A DNA stretch of 25,845 nt from positions 1-25,845 of the IMG/VR virus record IMGVR_UViG_3300011116_000373. One strand, given 5' to 3'. Each line of letters opens with the position of its first letter. The stretch's first letter is position 1. The notes beneath the pieces were generated by a model, which ran no database searches, was not told the DNA's origin, and saw only the letters and a list, made by a program, of their open reading frames with translations. Shown piece by piece: positions 1 through 8,621 of the stretch. The translations under genes and the position numbers were made by a program. The DNA is from a virus.

Positions 1-364
1 ATGTTACGTCTGTATCTGTAATTGAGCGAGTGATGGGAAAACCGTAAGTAACTTTTGAACCAACGGGGAAGTCTTGTTCGTTTGCACCACCAGTAATGTC
101 AATATATGATTGAAGTTGTGTTCCACTCCTTACGGCAAATGCTGAATTTGTAAGATTAAAGTTATAGTCGGAAGTTTGAACGTTTCCGATTGGTGCATCA
201 CTGCGCAATACAGGTGTGTTATTAAAGAATACATCTTTGAGTAACGCCGTATTGTAGTTATCTGTGCCCCACACATAGTTACGTGCGGATGGAAAACCCT
301 CAATTTCGCCTTCGCTTAAAAGGTCAAGAATACGAATAAACTGTTTGGAATTAAGATCTGTCAT
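1..364 (-). CDS. Tail tip / host-specificity protein J-like, N-terminal part only
   Basis: This is the N-terminal 121 residues of a lambda gpJ-like central tail-tip protein; the rest lies beyond the left edge. I translated it by hand from an ATG at 364-362 and found it open to position 1. It begins [20 protein letters not shown] and continues with a segment ending LKDVFFNNTPVL. The 'LLSEGEIEG...NNTPVL' signature is typical of the gpJ N-terminus. Its start overlaps the stop of the upstream I-like gene (TAATG), and the order L-K-I-J is the classic lambda tail-tip order. In the family this protein forms the tip hub and contacts the host receptor through its C-terminus, which is not visible here. 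Confidence 0.88.
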   Translation of the reverse strand, partial: MTDLNSKQFIRILDLLSEGEIEGFPSARNYVWGTDNYNTALLKDVFFNNTPVLRSDAPIGNVQTSDYNFNLTNSAFAVRSGTQLQSYIDITGGANEQDFPVGSKVTYGFPITRSITDTDVT

Positions 365-1011
365 TAGATGTCTCCAGCATCAACACCAGCAGAAATTACG
401 ACACTGCCAGTTAGTATTTCCCCGTAGCAAATCGGTACTGCAACGCCTTGACGGCTGACATTCTGTATTCCTGAAAAGGAATAGCTTTTTGATGGGTCGG
501 TTTGATCTCCTGGCATTTTGGGCACTGGTGACAGCAGTTGTGCAACACCACTAAGCGCCAAAGATAAACCAATGGCACCAATAGCGCTTGAAACTGCTGC
601 CGAAACAAATCCAGTAGCAACTGCACCACCAGCAGCATGGGCCAATCCGGCACCTAAACCCAAAAATCCTCCACCTGCTGGAGCCAAAATAATTGCAGTA
701 GCAATTAAAGCAATTCCAGCAAGAATCTGCCCAAATCCAGATTTGGCACCTGCAATAACGGGAACAATACGAATAACGTCCGTTTTGCTTGTCGGGTAAT
801 GCAGTTGCTCAGGCTCGTCTGCAATAGCTAGATCAGTTTTGCCTACACCAACCTTGTAAAACTTGTCTGCCATGTGTTCCCGTAACTTCGGAAAATTGGC
901 AACTAAAAATCTGATGGCTTCAGCTGGCGTTTTAACAGCTGCCTTGAAGCTGCGTTGTCCCAGGAACTTAGCGAGTGATCCGTAAACCTTGATAACGCGC
1001 ATCACTGGCAC
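364..1011 (-). CDS. Tail assembly protein I-like
   Basis: A 215-residue protein in the position of lambda gpI, between the K-like and J-like genes. The first ~90 residues read as a compact alpha/beta domain (starting [20 protein letters not shown]), as in I-family proteins, where it resembles ubiquitin-like folds. Residues ~95-165 are Gly/Ala-rich and hydrophobic, followed by a polar tail with '[21 protein letters not shown]', a pattern seen in phage tail-tip assembly proteins. In lambda, I is needed for tail-tip assembly but is not found in the mature tail. It overlaps the K-like gene by 10 bp and the J-like start by one base. The ATG at 1011 is taken; a second Met is four residues in. Confidence 0.85.
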   Translation of the reverse strand: MPVMRVIKVYGSLAKFLGQRSFKAAVKTPAEAIRFLVANFPKLREHMADKFYKVGVGKTDLAIADEPEQLHYPTSKTDVIRIVPVIAGAKSGFGQILAGIALIATAIILAPAGGGFLGLGAGLAHAAGGAVATGFVSAAVSSAIGAIGLSLALSGVAQLLSPVPKMPGDQTDPSKSYSFSGIQNVSRQGVAVPICYGEILTGSVVISAGVDAGDI

Positions 1012-1712
1012 CTACTGGAATGACGAAGCACACGTCCGGTGTTCTTCTGATAATAACCACCGTAAACATCCCTTGAACTAAGCCTACCGGGTATGTGGTG
1101 AAGCATCAATTGTTGACCTACATAGACAGCGCAATGGTTTAGGCCGGGACTGTGCATTGAGATCAGCAGCAGGTCTCCAAACTGGATGTCATCACGGTCC
1201 ACCTCGACAAAGCCTGCTGTTTTCCAGCAGCGATCAAACATGGGATCGGCGTCAAAGTCAGCTTGTAGCGTTGGCCTGGGCCAGTCGGGCAACTCAAGGA
1301 ACCAACAATCTGCATACCATTGACGGGCTAACGACCAGCAATCCTGTACGCCCCAGACAAACTCACGCCCTAGTAATGGCGCTTTGTAGCCGCATGGCTC
1401 GCAACCATCCCATTCTTTGGTGCCTGGGTTGACGATGTGCCAGGGCAGGCCCGAGTGCTCGCAGGCCGCACGATCAGCATCGCTGGGTGCTGGTGATGCC
1501 TTGGGATGGCTGTGGACAATGGCGGCTATTTCTCCCGCGTCTTCGGCAGCAGCAAAATCCTCAGGCGATAAAACGAAGAAATCGTTGTCTTGTGCGAGGT
1601 TTTTGCAAGGCCAATACCGTTTCCGGCCTTTGACAATCACAAGCAACCCGCAAGCCTCTCGCGGCGCTTCTGCAAGCGCATGCCCAACTGCGTCATCTTG
1701 CCATTTAGCCAT
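1002..1712 (-). CDS. Tail tip protein K-like: JAB/MPN metalloprotease plus NlpC/P60 peptidase
   Basis: A 236-residue two-domain protein like lambda gpK. Residues 1-~105 form a JAB/MPN domain with JAMM-type residues visible: Glu19, the HSHP motif at 67-70, and Ser77/Asp80. Residues ~115-235 form an NlpC/P60 domain with the likely catalytic Cys125 (context VQDCWSLAR) and His193 (context [10 protein letters not shown]). In this family the tip-located peptidase is thought to help with tip assembly or with local peptidoglycan cleavage at infection. It overlaps the L-like gene by 8 bp upstream and the I-like gene by 10 bp downstream. Both catalytic sets look intact. Confidence 0.93.
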   Translation of the reverse strand: MAKWQDDAVGHALAEAPREACGLLVIVKGRKRYWPCKNLAQDNDFFVLSPEDFAAAEDAGEIAAIVHSHPKASPAPSDADRAACEHSGLPWHIVNPGTKEWDGCEPCGYKAPLLGREFVWGVQDCWSLARQWYADCWFLELPDWPRPTLQADFDADPMFDRCWKTAGFVEVDRDDIQFGDLLLISMHSPGLNHCAVYVGQQLMLHHIPGRLSSRDVYGGYYQKNTGRVLRHSSRCQ

Positions 1713-3333
1713 AAAACGCTCCTACGCTTGGGAAACTGCCAAACGGTATTTCGTTGTTGGCACCAAAGCGCGCCTTACAACTTGAAACACGCTTACCGCA
1801 TACGTCCTGCAGTGCAAGACCAGTCGAGCTGACAACCCGTGGTTCTACGCCACTGACGTAGCCCGATGCCCAGAGTGGAACATTTGCGCTGTTGTAATAG
1901 ACCAAGTTTCCATCGGACTGGAGCGCTAGGTAATTGTTGCTGTAGCCGCTTCCGGTGCGCACGTAATACACTGCCGCAACAGATTCAAACGCTCCGTAGC
2001 TTCCGGGCGATACGACTGGATCGCCATTCCTCCAGGGGTTGTTTGAGTTGACTGTGACTTCGGCATCGAAGTATTGGTTGACTCTCCACAGACCTGAACT
2101 TGCTGTGATGGTGCCCTTTGCCATTGGTACACCAGAACCACCGTAGTCATTGTCAACTACTGGTGCTCCTTGGGTCCAGCTGTAGTTGACGGTTAATCCT
2201 TTGGCAGCAAAAGCATCTTTATATTGCTGCGACAATGGCGAAGATGTAGCTGTGTAACTGATGGTTATAGATTTGTTATTAACTGTAAATAATTTGGTTG
2301 CTGTGCGGCTTTGGTTAGGGTAACTATCGGCGTTGCCTAAAACCTCATAGAAGAATGCACCGGCTCGGCCCGTATTGACAGTCGTTTGCTGTCGAAAGTC
2401 CATGTGCCGAATGGCTGTTGGAGTGCCAAGATAATCTGTATTGGTTGCCCAAATTGCATCTGGCCCTTTATAAAGTACCAAGTTGCCATCGTTTTGATTC
2501 CACAGCCTGTATGTATCTGATTCGCCACGGATTGTATTACTTGCCCAAACAACTACATTGGCTTTATTGTACACAACGATATTACCGTCAGTTTGCATAA
2601 CTGCTTTATACCAGCGGTTACTAGATGTAAGTTTTTGTTCTGGAAGTAATGCTGTTGCTACAGATAAAGTGCCTGTTCCAGCGGGAAAGTTAGGCGCGGG
2701 GATAGTATTGATGGGATTGTCGTTTTCGTCAAAGTAATTGTTACCCGCATAACCACATTCGGGACCGCGATACTTCCATTGACAAATGTTGGCAATGCAC
2801 TGACGTTTAGGACTGCGTACCCCAGCGAGGTCAAAAACTGCTGCGAGTTCAAATTCAACAACAGCTAAATTTTCATTTGCTTTTCTATCAACATAGTAAA
2901 TTTCACGAGGCATCTCAGCAGTTGGATCTGGCGTACCGTATGGATTTGTATTATTTGGAAAATTAACACTATCCAGAAATCTACTCATGGTGCGAATACG
3001 AGTAAACTTTGCACCAGTTAGATCATTGCCTGTTGTAATTTCATTGACACTCAGTAGTAATGCAGAAATACTTCCAAAAACATTAGAGATACGAACTGTT
3101 GGTCTTGGAAGTTGACCATTGCCGGAATACTCAAAACCATCTACTTCAATGGGTAAAGCTGAGTAAATTTCACCAGCCCAGTAAACATCTCCTGACGGTA
3201 GTTTTTTATTGACACCACCATGAAATCGAATGGTTTCTGCGCTTCCATGTAGATCTTGAACAAGCTGCAATTCATAAAGCTCAATGATTGCGTATGGTGA
3301 ACTCTTGAGTAATTCTTGAAATATCTCGCTCAT
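1705..3333 (-). CDS. Minor tail protein L-like with a large inserted bulb-lectin-type region
   Basis: A 542-residue protein in the L position, against 232 in lambda. Residues 1-~200 look like a normal gpL N-terminus, and the last ~35 residues like its C-terminus. Lambda gpL binds a [4Fe-4S] cluster through four cysteines spaced 9 and 7 apart; here C184/C193 and C512/C519 keep exactly these spacings, but ~318 residues separate the pairs instead of ~22. The insertion carries three bulb-type (mannose-binding) lectin motifs: [11 protein letters not shown] (~246), [12 protein letters not shown] (~279) and [12 protein letters not shown] (~471), each followed by a W-A-S or W-A-T strand. Between the second and third lies a polar Ser/Asn/Tyr-rich stretch I do not recognise. 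L sits at the tail tip; the insert may be a surface-exposed sugar-binding module. Confidence 0.88.
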   Translation of the reverse strand: MSEIFQELLKSSPYAIIELYELQLVQDLHGSAETIRFHGGVNKKLPSGDVYWAGEIYSALPIEVDGFEYSGNGQLPRPTVRISNVFGSISALLLSVNEITTGNDLTGAKFTRIRTMSRFLDSVNFPNNTNPYGTPDPTAEMPREIYYVDRKANENLAVVEFELAAVFDLAGVRSPKRQCIANICQWKYRGPECGYAGNNYFDENDNPINTIPAPNFPAGTGTLSVATALLPEQKLTSSNRWYKAVMQTDGNIVVYNKANVVVWASNTIRGESDTYRLWNQNDGNLVLYKGPDAIWATNTDYLGTPTAIRHMDFRQQTTVNTGRAGAFFYEVLGNADSYPNQSRTATKLFTVNNKSITISYTATSSPLSQQYKDAFAAKGLTVNYSWTQGAPVVDNDYGGSGVPMAKGTITASSGLWRVNQYFDAEVTVNSNNPWRNGDPVVSPGSYGAFESVAAVYYVRTGSGYSNNYLALQSDGNLVYYNSANVPLWASGYVSGVEPRVVSSTGLALQDVCGKRVSSCKARFGANNEIPFGSFPSVGAFYG

Positions 3334-3668
3334 GGTTCAAACACCTGCGTAAATGTTGCTGTAATTGTTGCTCTATTCAGGTAAGGAATGGTTTTTGCCC
3401 ACTGACTGCAAATCCATTTGTATGACGTGTTTGTGTCAGGCGGGGTCCAGTCAAACGATTCAGCACCAGCACGAGCATCTAAAAATGCCTCGATGGTGTC
3501 GGCGTCAGTTTCTGACACTTCCCACGTAAGACTCCAGCTTTTAGGGTTTTGGTTTAAGCCCACTACCAATCTTTGGCTGTAGCCATCGCCAAACTGAACA
3601 CTACGGACTCTAGGCTGACTGGTTTTTTGAGCACCGTAGGTTGGTGCGATAGTGGGAAATGTAGCCAT
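3330..3668 (-). CDS. Minor tail protein M-like
   Basis: A 112-residue protein between the tape measure and the L-like gene, the position and length of lambda gpM. Visible family features are an N-terminal 'SVQFGDGYSQR' segment and 'PKSWSLTWEVSE', typical of M-type tail-tip proteins. In lambda, M joins the tail tip complex between the tape measure/tube and L. The ATG overlaps the tape measure stop (TAATG), and the 3' end overlaps the L-like start by 4 bp, so all three are probably translationally coupled. Confidence 0.9.
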   Translation of the reverse strand: MATFPTIAPTYGAQKTSQPRVRSVQFGDGYSQRLVVGLNQNPKSWSLTWEVSETDADTIEAFLDARAGAESFDWTPPDTNTSYKWICSQWAKTIPYLNRATITATFTQVFEP

Positions 3669-5785
3669 TAGCGTGAGTATAGGAGGCCGCCGGGACGTTG
3701 TTGCTTCACCAATTCTGCCTGCACCGCAGCGGAAACTGCAAGGCCCAGTTGCTTGCCTTGTGCTTGATCGCCTTGGACGCTGGAACCGCTGGCATCCACG
3801 TTGACCACCACGCTGGTGCTGCCGCCGCCAAGCCCACCATTGGGAATTACGGTGCCACGCACACCAGGCATAAACAATTCAGGGCCACGTTCGCCCACAA
3901 TTGATGGCCTGCCTACAGGTGGTGTACCACCAGCTGCAAATTGCTTAATGCCATAATTAGGACCAAGCGTACCAAAACGACCAACCTGTCCACCACCTGC
4001 GCCAATTGGTGTTGAAGAGGAAAATGGTGTTAAAAATGCTTTGATTGCATTTACAGCTTGTTCAATAACAAAAATACGAATCAACTGATTGGCAATATCC
4101 ACTAAAACACCAGATGCAATAGATTGTAAACTCTTTGCCCAGTTGTCTGACCCCTGAATCAATGCATCAAATGCTGATGTTAATCCCTGGCCAAGTGCAT
4201 TAGAAACACTATCGGCAAGTTGCAATTGCTGTTGAATGCCAGTATTTAATTGATATTGCTTTTCAATGGCAGCTTGCAATGCGTTTAGCCGATCTTGATC
4301 CGCTGTTGCTTGTATTTGTGCCAGTTCGCGTTCCACATCGCGTTGACTAGCAACAAGTGCACTTTGGCCTTCAAAAATAATTGCCTGTTGCGCCTTGATG
4401 TCTTTTTCATTTGCCAATTCTTTTGCATATTGAAATTGAAGATCAATTTGCTTTTGCTGGCCCTGTAATCTTGCGGCAAGCATTTTATCGCCTGACATTT
4501 CAGCAGCTGAAATTTTGTCCTGCAATTCTGATTTAATACGCAGAAGCTGCCCTTCAGCAAGACGATTGCGAATTACTTCTGAAACACGTTCCGCTTCTTT
4601 GGCTGCTTCTTTTGCGGCAGTCTCAGCACTTTTAGCGCCACCCGTTTTTCCAGTCTTGCCAGTTTTGCCACTACCAAGATCAAGACCGGACAGGTCCAAA
4701 CGAGTTGGAACTTTAGGTGTAGGCGTTTTCTTGCCAGCAAGACTTTTTTCACCAGCTCTGGCCAATGACGCAAGAGCGCCAGCACCACCAAGAGTCAGAA
4801 AATTCAACATCATCATCAGACCTTGGCTTTGGCCTAAACGCGCAAATTTTCCGATGGTTTGATCAAGACGCGAATTTATATTGCCAATCCCAGCACCTAC
4901 ACCATTAAAAGCCTTGGCAAGCAAGCTAAAACCTTCATGCAGGTTAATAACGAATTGAGTTGCCTTTTTAACTGCTTCTGTAATCTGCTCAATTCCACCG
5001 ATAACAGCAGGAGCAACATCGCTTGCAACTACAATTTTGAATGTTTCCATTGCATTTTGTAAGTCTATAATTTTTTGTTGAGGCGTATTTAACGCTTCTG
5101 CAAGTTTCCCGGCACCTTCGGTCCGAATACGATCTAATGCACGAACAATGATATCAGCCGTAATTTTTCCTTCCGAGCCAAATTGCTTAATACTGCCAAC
5201 ATTGATATTCATTTCCTTAGCAATTGCCTGAGCAATGCTTGGCATCTGCTCAAGAACTGATCGCAGTTCATCGCCTTGCAACGTGCCAGATCCAAGACCT
5301 TGAGACAGTTGCAAGAATGCAGCAGATGCTGCACCAGCTTCAACGCCGCTTAGTTTGACAGCAGTATTAAAACCTTCGTAAATTGCATTGATGGCGCTAA
5401 GGTTATAGCCAACTGGGCGCAACCGTGTATAAATATCAGCAATGGCTTGTGATGCTTCTGTTTGTGAAAGACCAAACCTAGAAGAAGCATTTTGTGCAAC
5501 TTGCAAGACAAGTCGATAATCATCCAACCCTTGACTTACTAATTTGATCCGCCGTTGCGCTGCGTCTGCTGCGTTAGCTGTAGCAAAAAAGTCTTTGGCA
5601 ATGTTCAATGCATTCATGCCTGCCACTGCTACGCCAAGACCAGCAAAAGCAGTTTCAAGTTGTTTGACTGATCTATTCGTATTGTTGACTTGCCTCTCTA
5701 GTTGAGTGGCTGCCGCGTTTACATTGCGTATTGAATTGACAGCACCCTGGCTGTTGACCTGAATATCAACGGTTGCTACTGCCAC
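3668..5785 (-). CDS. Tape measure protein
   Basis: A 705-residue tape measure protein starting at GTG 5785. The N-terminal region has coiled-coil character (~20-50). A conserved tape-measure domain at ~70-250 includes 'GSGTLQGDELRSVLEQMP', typical of lambda-H-like proteins. A hydrophobic segment lies at ~320-345, a Lys/Glu/Gln-rich coiled coil at ~385-520, and a Gly-rich C-terminal region has 'IVGERGPELFMPG', common near the C-termini of such proteins. At about 0.15 nm per residue this would set a tail of roughly 100 nm, an inference from the usual rule. It follows the GT frameshift gene by 26 bp and precedes M. Confidence 0.95.
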   Translation of the reverse strand: MAVATVDIQVNSQGAVNSIRNVNAAATQLERQVNNTNRSVKQLETAFAGLGVAVAGMNALNIAKDFFATANAADAAQRRIKLVSQGLDDYRLVLQVAQNASSRFGLSQTEASQAIADIYTRLRPVGYNLSAINAIYEGFNTAVKLSGVEAGAASAAFLQLSQGLGSGTLQGDELRSVLEQMPSIAQAIAKEMNINVGSIKQFGSEGKITADIIVRALDRIRTEGAGKLAEALNTPQQKIIDLQNAMETFKIVVASDVAPAVIGGIEQITEAVKKATQFVINLHEGFSLLAKAFNGVGAGIGNINSRLDQTIGKFARLGQSQGLMMMLNFLTLGGAGALASLARAGEKSLAGKKTPTPKVPTRLDLSGLDLGSGKTGKTGKTGGAKSAETAAKEAAKEAERVSEVIRNRLAEGQLLRIKSELQDKISAAEMSGDKMLAARLQGQQKQIDLQFQYAKELANEKDIKAQQAIIFEGQSALVASQRDVERELAQIQATADQDRLNALQAAIEKQYQLNTGIQQQLQLADSVSNALGQGLTSAFDALIQGSDNWAKSLQSIASGVLVDIANQLIRIFVIEQAVNAIKAFLTPFSSSTPIGAGGGQVGRFGTLGPNYGIKQFAAGGTPPVGRPSIVGERGPELFMPGVRGTVIPNGGLGGGSTSVVVNVDASGSSVQGDQAQGKQLGLAVSAAVQAELVKQQRPGGLLYSR

Positions 5786-5811
5786 GGATCGACCACTGCT
5801 ATTGCATCAGT

Positions 5812-6344
5812 CTACCTACTACGTTGCTTGGCTTTGTCCATTTCCTCGCGTTCGCGTTTGCCCTTTATCTCGTAGTACGCAGCAAAATGGATGAACTCTG
5901 CATCCGTCAATTCTTGCCGAAGCCGACTCACCGTCATGCCTAGCTCGGTAGCTAAAAACATTTCAAAGTAAAGCCAGCTATCGGCCTCTAGTCGTTTTTT
6001 GCTTCTTCCAGCGATTCCGGTCCACCAAGACCAAACAGGAATAGTTCCAGTTCGTTCAGAACTGATTCCGGCAATTCGCGTTGCAGTTTGGCTGCATCAG
6101 CTGGTGCAAAGGCTTTCTTGCCATCTTCCAGTTCAGCCATCTGGCACAGCAGCTGCGTGCTGATATCCAGCGCTTCATCAGTACCGGCAAGACCTGTTGC
6201 GCGTTTGCGGTCAGCTCTGGTAATCGGTTTGAAATAAAGCGATAGCACCACAGTGCCGTCTTCTTTCTTGATGTTGAATTGACGCCGCTGGTTAAGGTCA
6301 AAAGCCCCGGTGAGCAGATCAACGGGGCGTGAAGAGACAGGCAT
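5812..6344 (-). CDS. Tail assembly chaperone GT fusion, made by -1 ribosomal frameshift
   Basis: The G frame (6344 to 5988) is continued in the -1 frame by a 60-codon open stretch ending at TAG 5814-5812. The shift site is the canonical heptamer A AAA AAC (minus strand, 6000 to 5994), in phase with the G frame as GCA AAA AAC, two codons before the G stop. The added segment starts RLEADSWLYFEMFLATELGM and includes 'TDAEFIHFAAYYEIKGKRERE', like the T domains of many siphophage chaperones. The shifted product would be about 177 residues. In lambda-like phages G and GT at a fixed ratio bind tape measure and tube protein to guide tail assembly. The site and continuing frame are seen directly; that shifting occurs is inferred. 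Confidence 0.88.
5988..6344 (-). CDS. Tail assembly chaperone G-like, unshifted product
   Basis: A 118-residue protein between the major tail proteins and the tape measure, where phages of this type encode the tail chaperone. It has an N-terminal beta-rich part ('KKEDGTVVLSLYFKPITRAD') and an acidic C-terminus ending in EEAKND. It ends two codons after the A AAA AAC heptamer that gives the longer GT form. The ATG at 6344 overlaps the stop of the downstream-copy tail protein gene by one base, indicating coupling. It probably binds the tape measure before the tube polymerises. Confidence 0.9.
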   Translation of the reverse strand: MPVSSRPVDLLTGAFDLNQRRQFNIKKEDGTVVLSLYFKPITRADRKRATGLAGTDEALDISTQLLCQMAELEDGKKAFAPADAAKLQRELPESVLNELELFLFGLGGPESLEEAKND

Positions 6345-6763
6345 TAGATCGAGGTAGTAATGGCACCGTTCATGGTGAAGTTAACCGTCACCACTTCAAG
6401 CTCACCAACCGTAGCACTGTAATCAGTGGATGTGATCACAATGTTGCCGGTGATTTTCTTGCCGCCGGTTTCATCAAGATACAACTCAACAAAGGCGTTA
6501 CCTTCATCAGTTGCAGTATTGACATCCTTGATCAGGTCAAGTTTGTCGCCAGCGCTAGGGGCGTCGTACATGATTTCCATGCTGCCGCTACCTGCAATAA
6601 GGCCACCGATATTTGCCTTATAGGTTGCACCTTGAGCGGTAGTCTCAAGTACATCCTTTTCAACGGTCATTGACCAGGAACGCACGGCAGCAATTTCAGA
6701 AATGCCACCACTGCTGTCCTTATCAAAAAAGACCGTACCTTGTTCGCCGCGGTAAAAAGCCAT
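6344..6763 (-). CDS. Major tail protein paralog 2
   Basis: A 139-residue protein, about two-thirds identical by eye to the neighbouring 138-residue gene. The two share their first nine residues (MAFYRGEQG), the central block 'EKDVLETTA-GATYKANIGG', and 'DYSATVGELEV' near the end, and both end ITTSI. Length, beta-rich character and position (tail terminator, tube, chaperone, tape measure) identify tail tube proteins. It is separated from its twin by two bases. The differences concentrate in residues ~10-25, ~66-80 and ~105-112, likely loops. Which copy builds the tube, or whether they mix, cannot be read from the sequence. Confidence 0.88.
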   Translation of the reverse strand: MAFYRGEQGTVFFDKDSSGGISEIAAVRSWSMTVEKDVLETTAQGATYKANIGGLIAGSGSMEIMYDAPSAGDKLDLIKDVNTATDEGNAFVELYLDETGGKKITGNIVITSTDYSATVGELEVVTVNFTMNGAITTSI

Positions 6764-6765
6764 GA

Positions 6766-7182
6766 TCAGATGGAGGTAGTGATAGTGCCGCTGGTTACAA
6801 AGTTACAGGTAATAACCTCCAACTCACCAACGGTAGCGCTGTAGTCAGCAGAAGTGATCAAACCAGTAAAGCTGATCTTTTTGGTGCCAGTGGTATCCAG
6901 GAACAGTTCAAAGGTTGCCGTACCGCCATCAGTGGCAGTATTAGCAGCTTTGATGAAGGTATTGGTTTCATCAGCGCTACTGGCCGTGTACATGAGTTCA
7001 ACGCTGCCAGAACCAGCGATCAAGCCACCGATATTGGCTTTGTAAGTAGCGCCAAGAGCAGTAGTTTCCAGTACATCCTTTTCAATGGTCATCGACCATG
7101 ATCGGGTGGATGCAATGGTGGTATTAGCAGAACCAGCATCGTCAAATTTGACGGAGCCTTGTTCGCCTCGATAGAAAGCCAT
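6766..7182 (-). CDS. Major tail protein paralog 1
   Basis: A 138-residue tail tube protein, first of a tandem pair in the direction of transcription. It shares with its neighbour the N-terminus MAFYRGEQG, the motif RSWSMT-EKDVLETTA, and the C-terminus ITTSI. It follows the tail terminator gene by two bases. In siphophages this protein stacks as hexameric rings around the tape measure. Both copies are intact and neither shows decay, so both are probably used. Confidence 0.9.
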   Translation of the reverse strand: MAFYRGEQGSVKFDDAGSANTTIASTRSWSMTIEKDVLETTALGATYKANIGGLIAGSGSVELMYTASSADETNTFIKAANTATDGGTATFELFLDTTGTKKISFTGLITSADYSATVGELEVITCNFVTSGTITTSI

Positions 7183-7184
7183 GG

Positions 7185-7610
7185 TTAGAGATCCTCGAAG
7201 GTTTCAAAGGTCATTCTGACCTGAGTTTGGAAGTACCCTTCGGGAGACGGCGTGGCCACCACCTCTGGGCCAGTTGGCGGGTCGAAATGGACGCCGCTGA
7301 TTACTTGTCTATTGTAAAGATCCCTGATCCGTTTGCCAATTGTGTAATTAGCGCCAGGGCCAACGCCTTTGGCGGTAAAGATATTGATGACAATAACACC
7401 AATAACACTATTGCTGCTACCAGTGGTAGTACCCATGGTTAGGTAGTTGTTATTGCCAAAACTCACCAGGCATTGCACCCATGAGCTTGCGGGTGTTGGC
7501 GTATAGGGTTGGTTATGAAAGACAACTGGGATAGTGGGTGCCAGTGCCAGTTCAGTAGCAAGCCGCGCCTCAACAGTGGCACGAATGGTATTTAAGTTGA
7601 TTGTTGCCAT
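7185..7610 (-). CDS. Tail terminator protein
   Basis: A 141-residue protein starting MATINLNTIRATVEARLATE, with an N-terminal helix followed by a beta-rich core and a C-terminal 'QTQVRMTFETFEDL'. This layout matches lambda-U/DUF4128-type tail terminators, which cap the growing tail tube and join it to the head. It lies between an HK97-gp10-like gene (its start overlaps that gene's stop by one base) and the tail tube genes, the expected place. The motif evidence is modest, so the call rests partly on position. Confidence 0.78.
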   Translation of the reverse strand: MATINLNTIRATVEARLATELALAPTIPVVFHNQPYTPTPASSWVQCLVSFGNNNYLTMGTTTGSSNSVIGVIVINIFTAKGVGPGANYTIGKRIRDLYNRQVISGVHFDPPTGPEVVATPSPEGYFQTQVRMTFETFEDL

Positions 7611-8011
7611 TAGTCTTGCCTCCCAATCTGATCAGCTTGCTGCCGCACATATGCGGTCATTTGACGGGCGATCAGGTCAACCCAACCAGCTGGTGCCTGC
7701 GTTGACCAACCATTAGCCAAGCGCTCTGCATAAGGCAAGCTGTTGAAAATATGGTAGATATTACCAATGCGCTCCTGCTGGTAATCAAGCCGACGTGGTG
7801 GTGTGATCGCACTAGAACCAGTCTGCGGACCAGCATTATAGCCGGGTGTACCCTGCTCACTGATGGCCCAGCTAAGGCGAAATCGTCCAGTATCGACTGG
7901 GCTGGCTTGCTTTAATCTGCTGTCAGTTTCCAGTACCGTAACACGCAGCAACTGCTCGTATTTCTCCTGCGAGAAGCTACCAATCTGCGATATGTTGATC
8001 CGCCGTGCCAT
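7610..8011 (-). CDS. HK97 gp10-like head-tail (neck) protein
   Basis: A 133-residue protein with the typical gp10 pattern: an N-terminal helix leading into 'SPVDTGRFRLSW', a central loop, 'YHIFNSLPYAERLANGWSTQAP' and a C-terminal helix ending in QADQIGRQD. The 'PVDTGxxRxSW...YAxxLExG' signature is characteristic of the HK97 gp10/minor tail Z-like family involved in head-tail joining or tail completion. It is flanked by a connector gene and the tail terminator. Confidence 0.87.
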   Translation of the reverse strand: MARRINISQIGSFSQEKYEQLLRVTVLETDSRLKQASPVDTGRFRLSWAISEQGTPGYNAGPQTGSSAITPPRRLDYQQERIGNIYHIFNSLPYAERLANGWSTQAPAGWVDLIARQMTAYVRQQADQIGRQD

Positions 8012-8013
8012 GG

Positions 8014-8370
8014 TTATGCCCTCAAGATCAGCTCATAAACGATGGCTGTATTGTCTTGCTCAATAGTTTGAACCCAAATGATGTCATGGGTTACATTATT
8101 GATCAGCACCTTATCGGCTGTATTTGGTGCTGAAGCCACATCTGCTGCGGCAATGGTTAGCTTCTTGTCGCTTGCTTGCACTAGTTCGTTGACTTCACGT
8201 GCATTGACTGCATCCAGTACACCTTTGATGCTCGCATCAGCAGTGGTTTCTGCTATCACACCAGTGTTTGCGTTATAGGCGCCAACGGTCACAATGCGGA
8301 TCGTTGCATCACCGCCAAATTTGCTAGTCAACTTACTAGCAATTTTCCGTAGCGAGGATGCAAGTGCCAT
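8014..8370 (-). CDS. Probable head-tail stopper/adaptor protein
   Basis: A 118-residue protein with an N-terminal amphipathic helix (MALASSLRKIASKLTSKFGG) followed by a beta-rich body ending 'IVYELILRA'. Position between the connector and the gp10-like protein and overall layout match small head completion/stopper proteins. I see no decisive motif. Its ATG overlaps the stop of the upstream small gene (TGATG), and it ends two bases before the gp10-like start. Confidence 0.6.
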   Translation of the reverse strand: MALASSLRKIASKLTSKFGGDATIRIVTVGAYNANTGVIAETTADASIKGVLDAVNAREVNELVQASDKKLTIAAADVASAPNTADKVLINNVTHDIIWVQTIEQDNTAIVYELILRA

Positions 8371-8621
8371 CAGAGTTTATAGGCAATACAATGACCGTTT
8401 TGCAAAAGTAAACTGGTGAAGACGCCATAAATAATGGTGCCAGCATCAAATTGATGCCCATCTAATGCTGCACCATCCCAGTTCAGGACTGTAATGGCTT
8501 GAATGGTTGAATTGCTAGTGAAGTGCAAAGCGCAAAAACGGCCAGTGGCTGTTGAGCCATTTGCCACGAAGGTTGCACCTTTGGCATAGTCAACGCCATA
8601 AACAGCCGAGTAGTCGCTCAT
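8370..8621 (-). CDS. Small structural-module protein, paralog B
   Basis: An 83-residue protein. The open frame extends upstream to 8687, but the ATG at 8621 is chosen because it forms an ATGA overlap with the preceding gene and gives an MSD start like its twin. It shares with the 76-residue neighbour the start MSD, an internal TGRF, 'G-AL', and the C-terminal block GVFTS...AYKL. The pattern suggests a small beta-rich protein. I do not recognise a named family. Its place among head-tail joining genes suggests a capsid-associated or decoration role, which is inference. Confidence 0.75.
   Translation of the reverse strand: MSDYSAVYGVDYAKGATFVANGSTATGRFCALHFTSNSTIQAITVLNWDGAALDGHQFDAGTIIYGVFTSLLLQNGHCIAYKL

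Noticed and set aside
518-799. A plus-strand frame of 93 codons inside the I-like gene
   Set aside because: It is Ala/Pro-rich antisense shadow of a well-supported tail gene.
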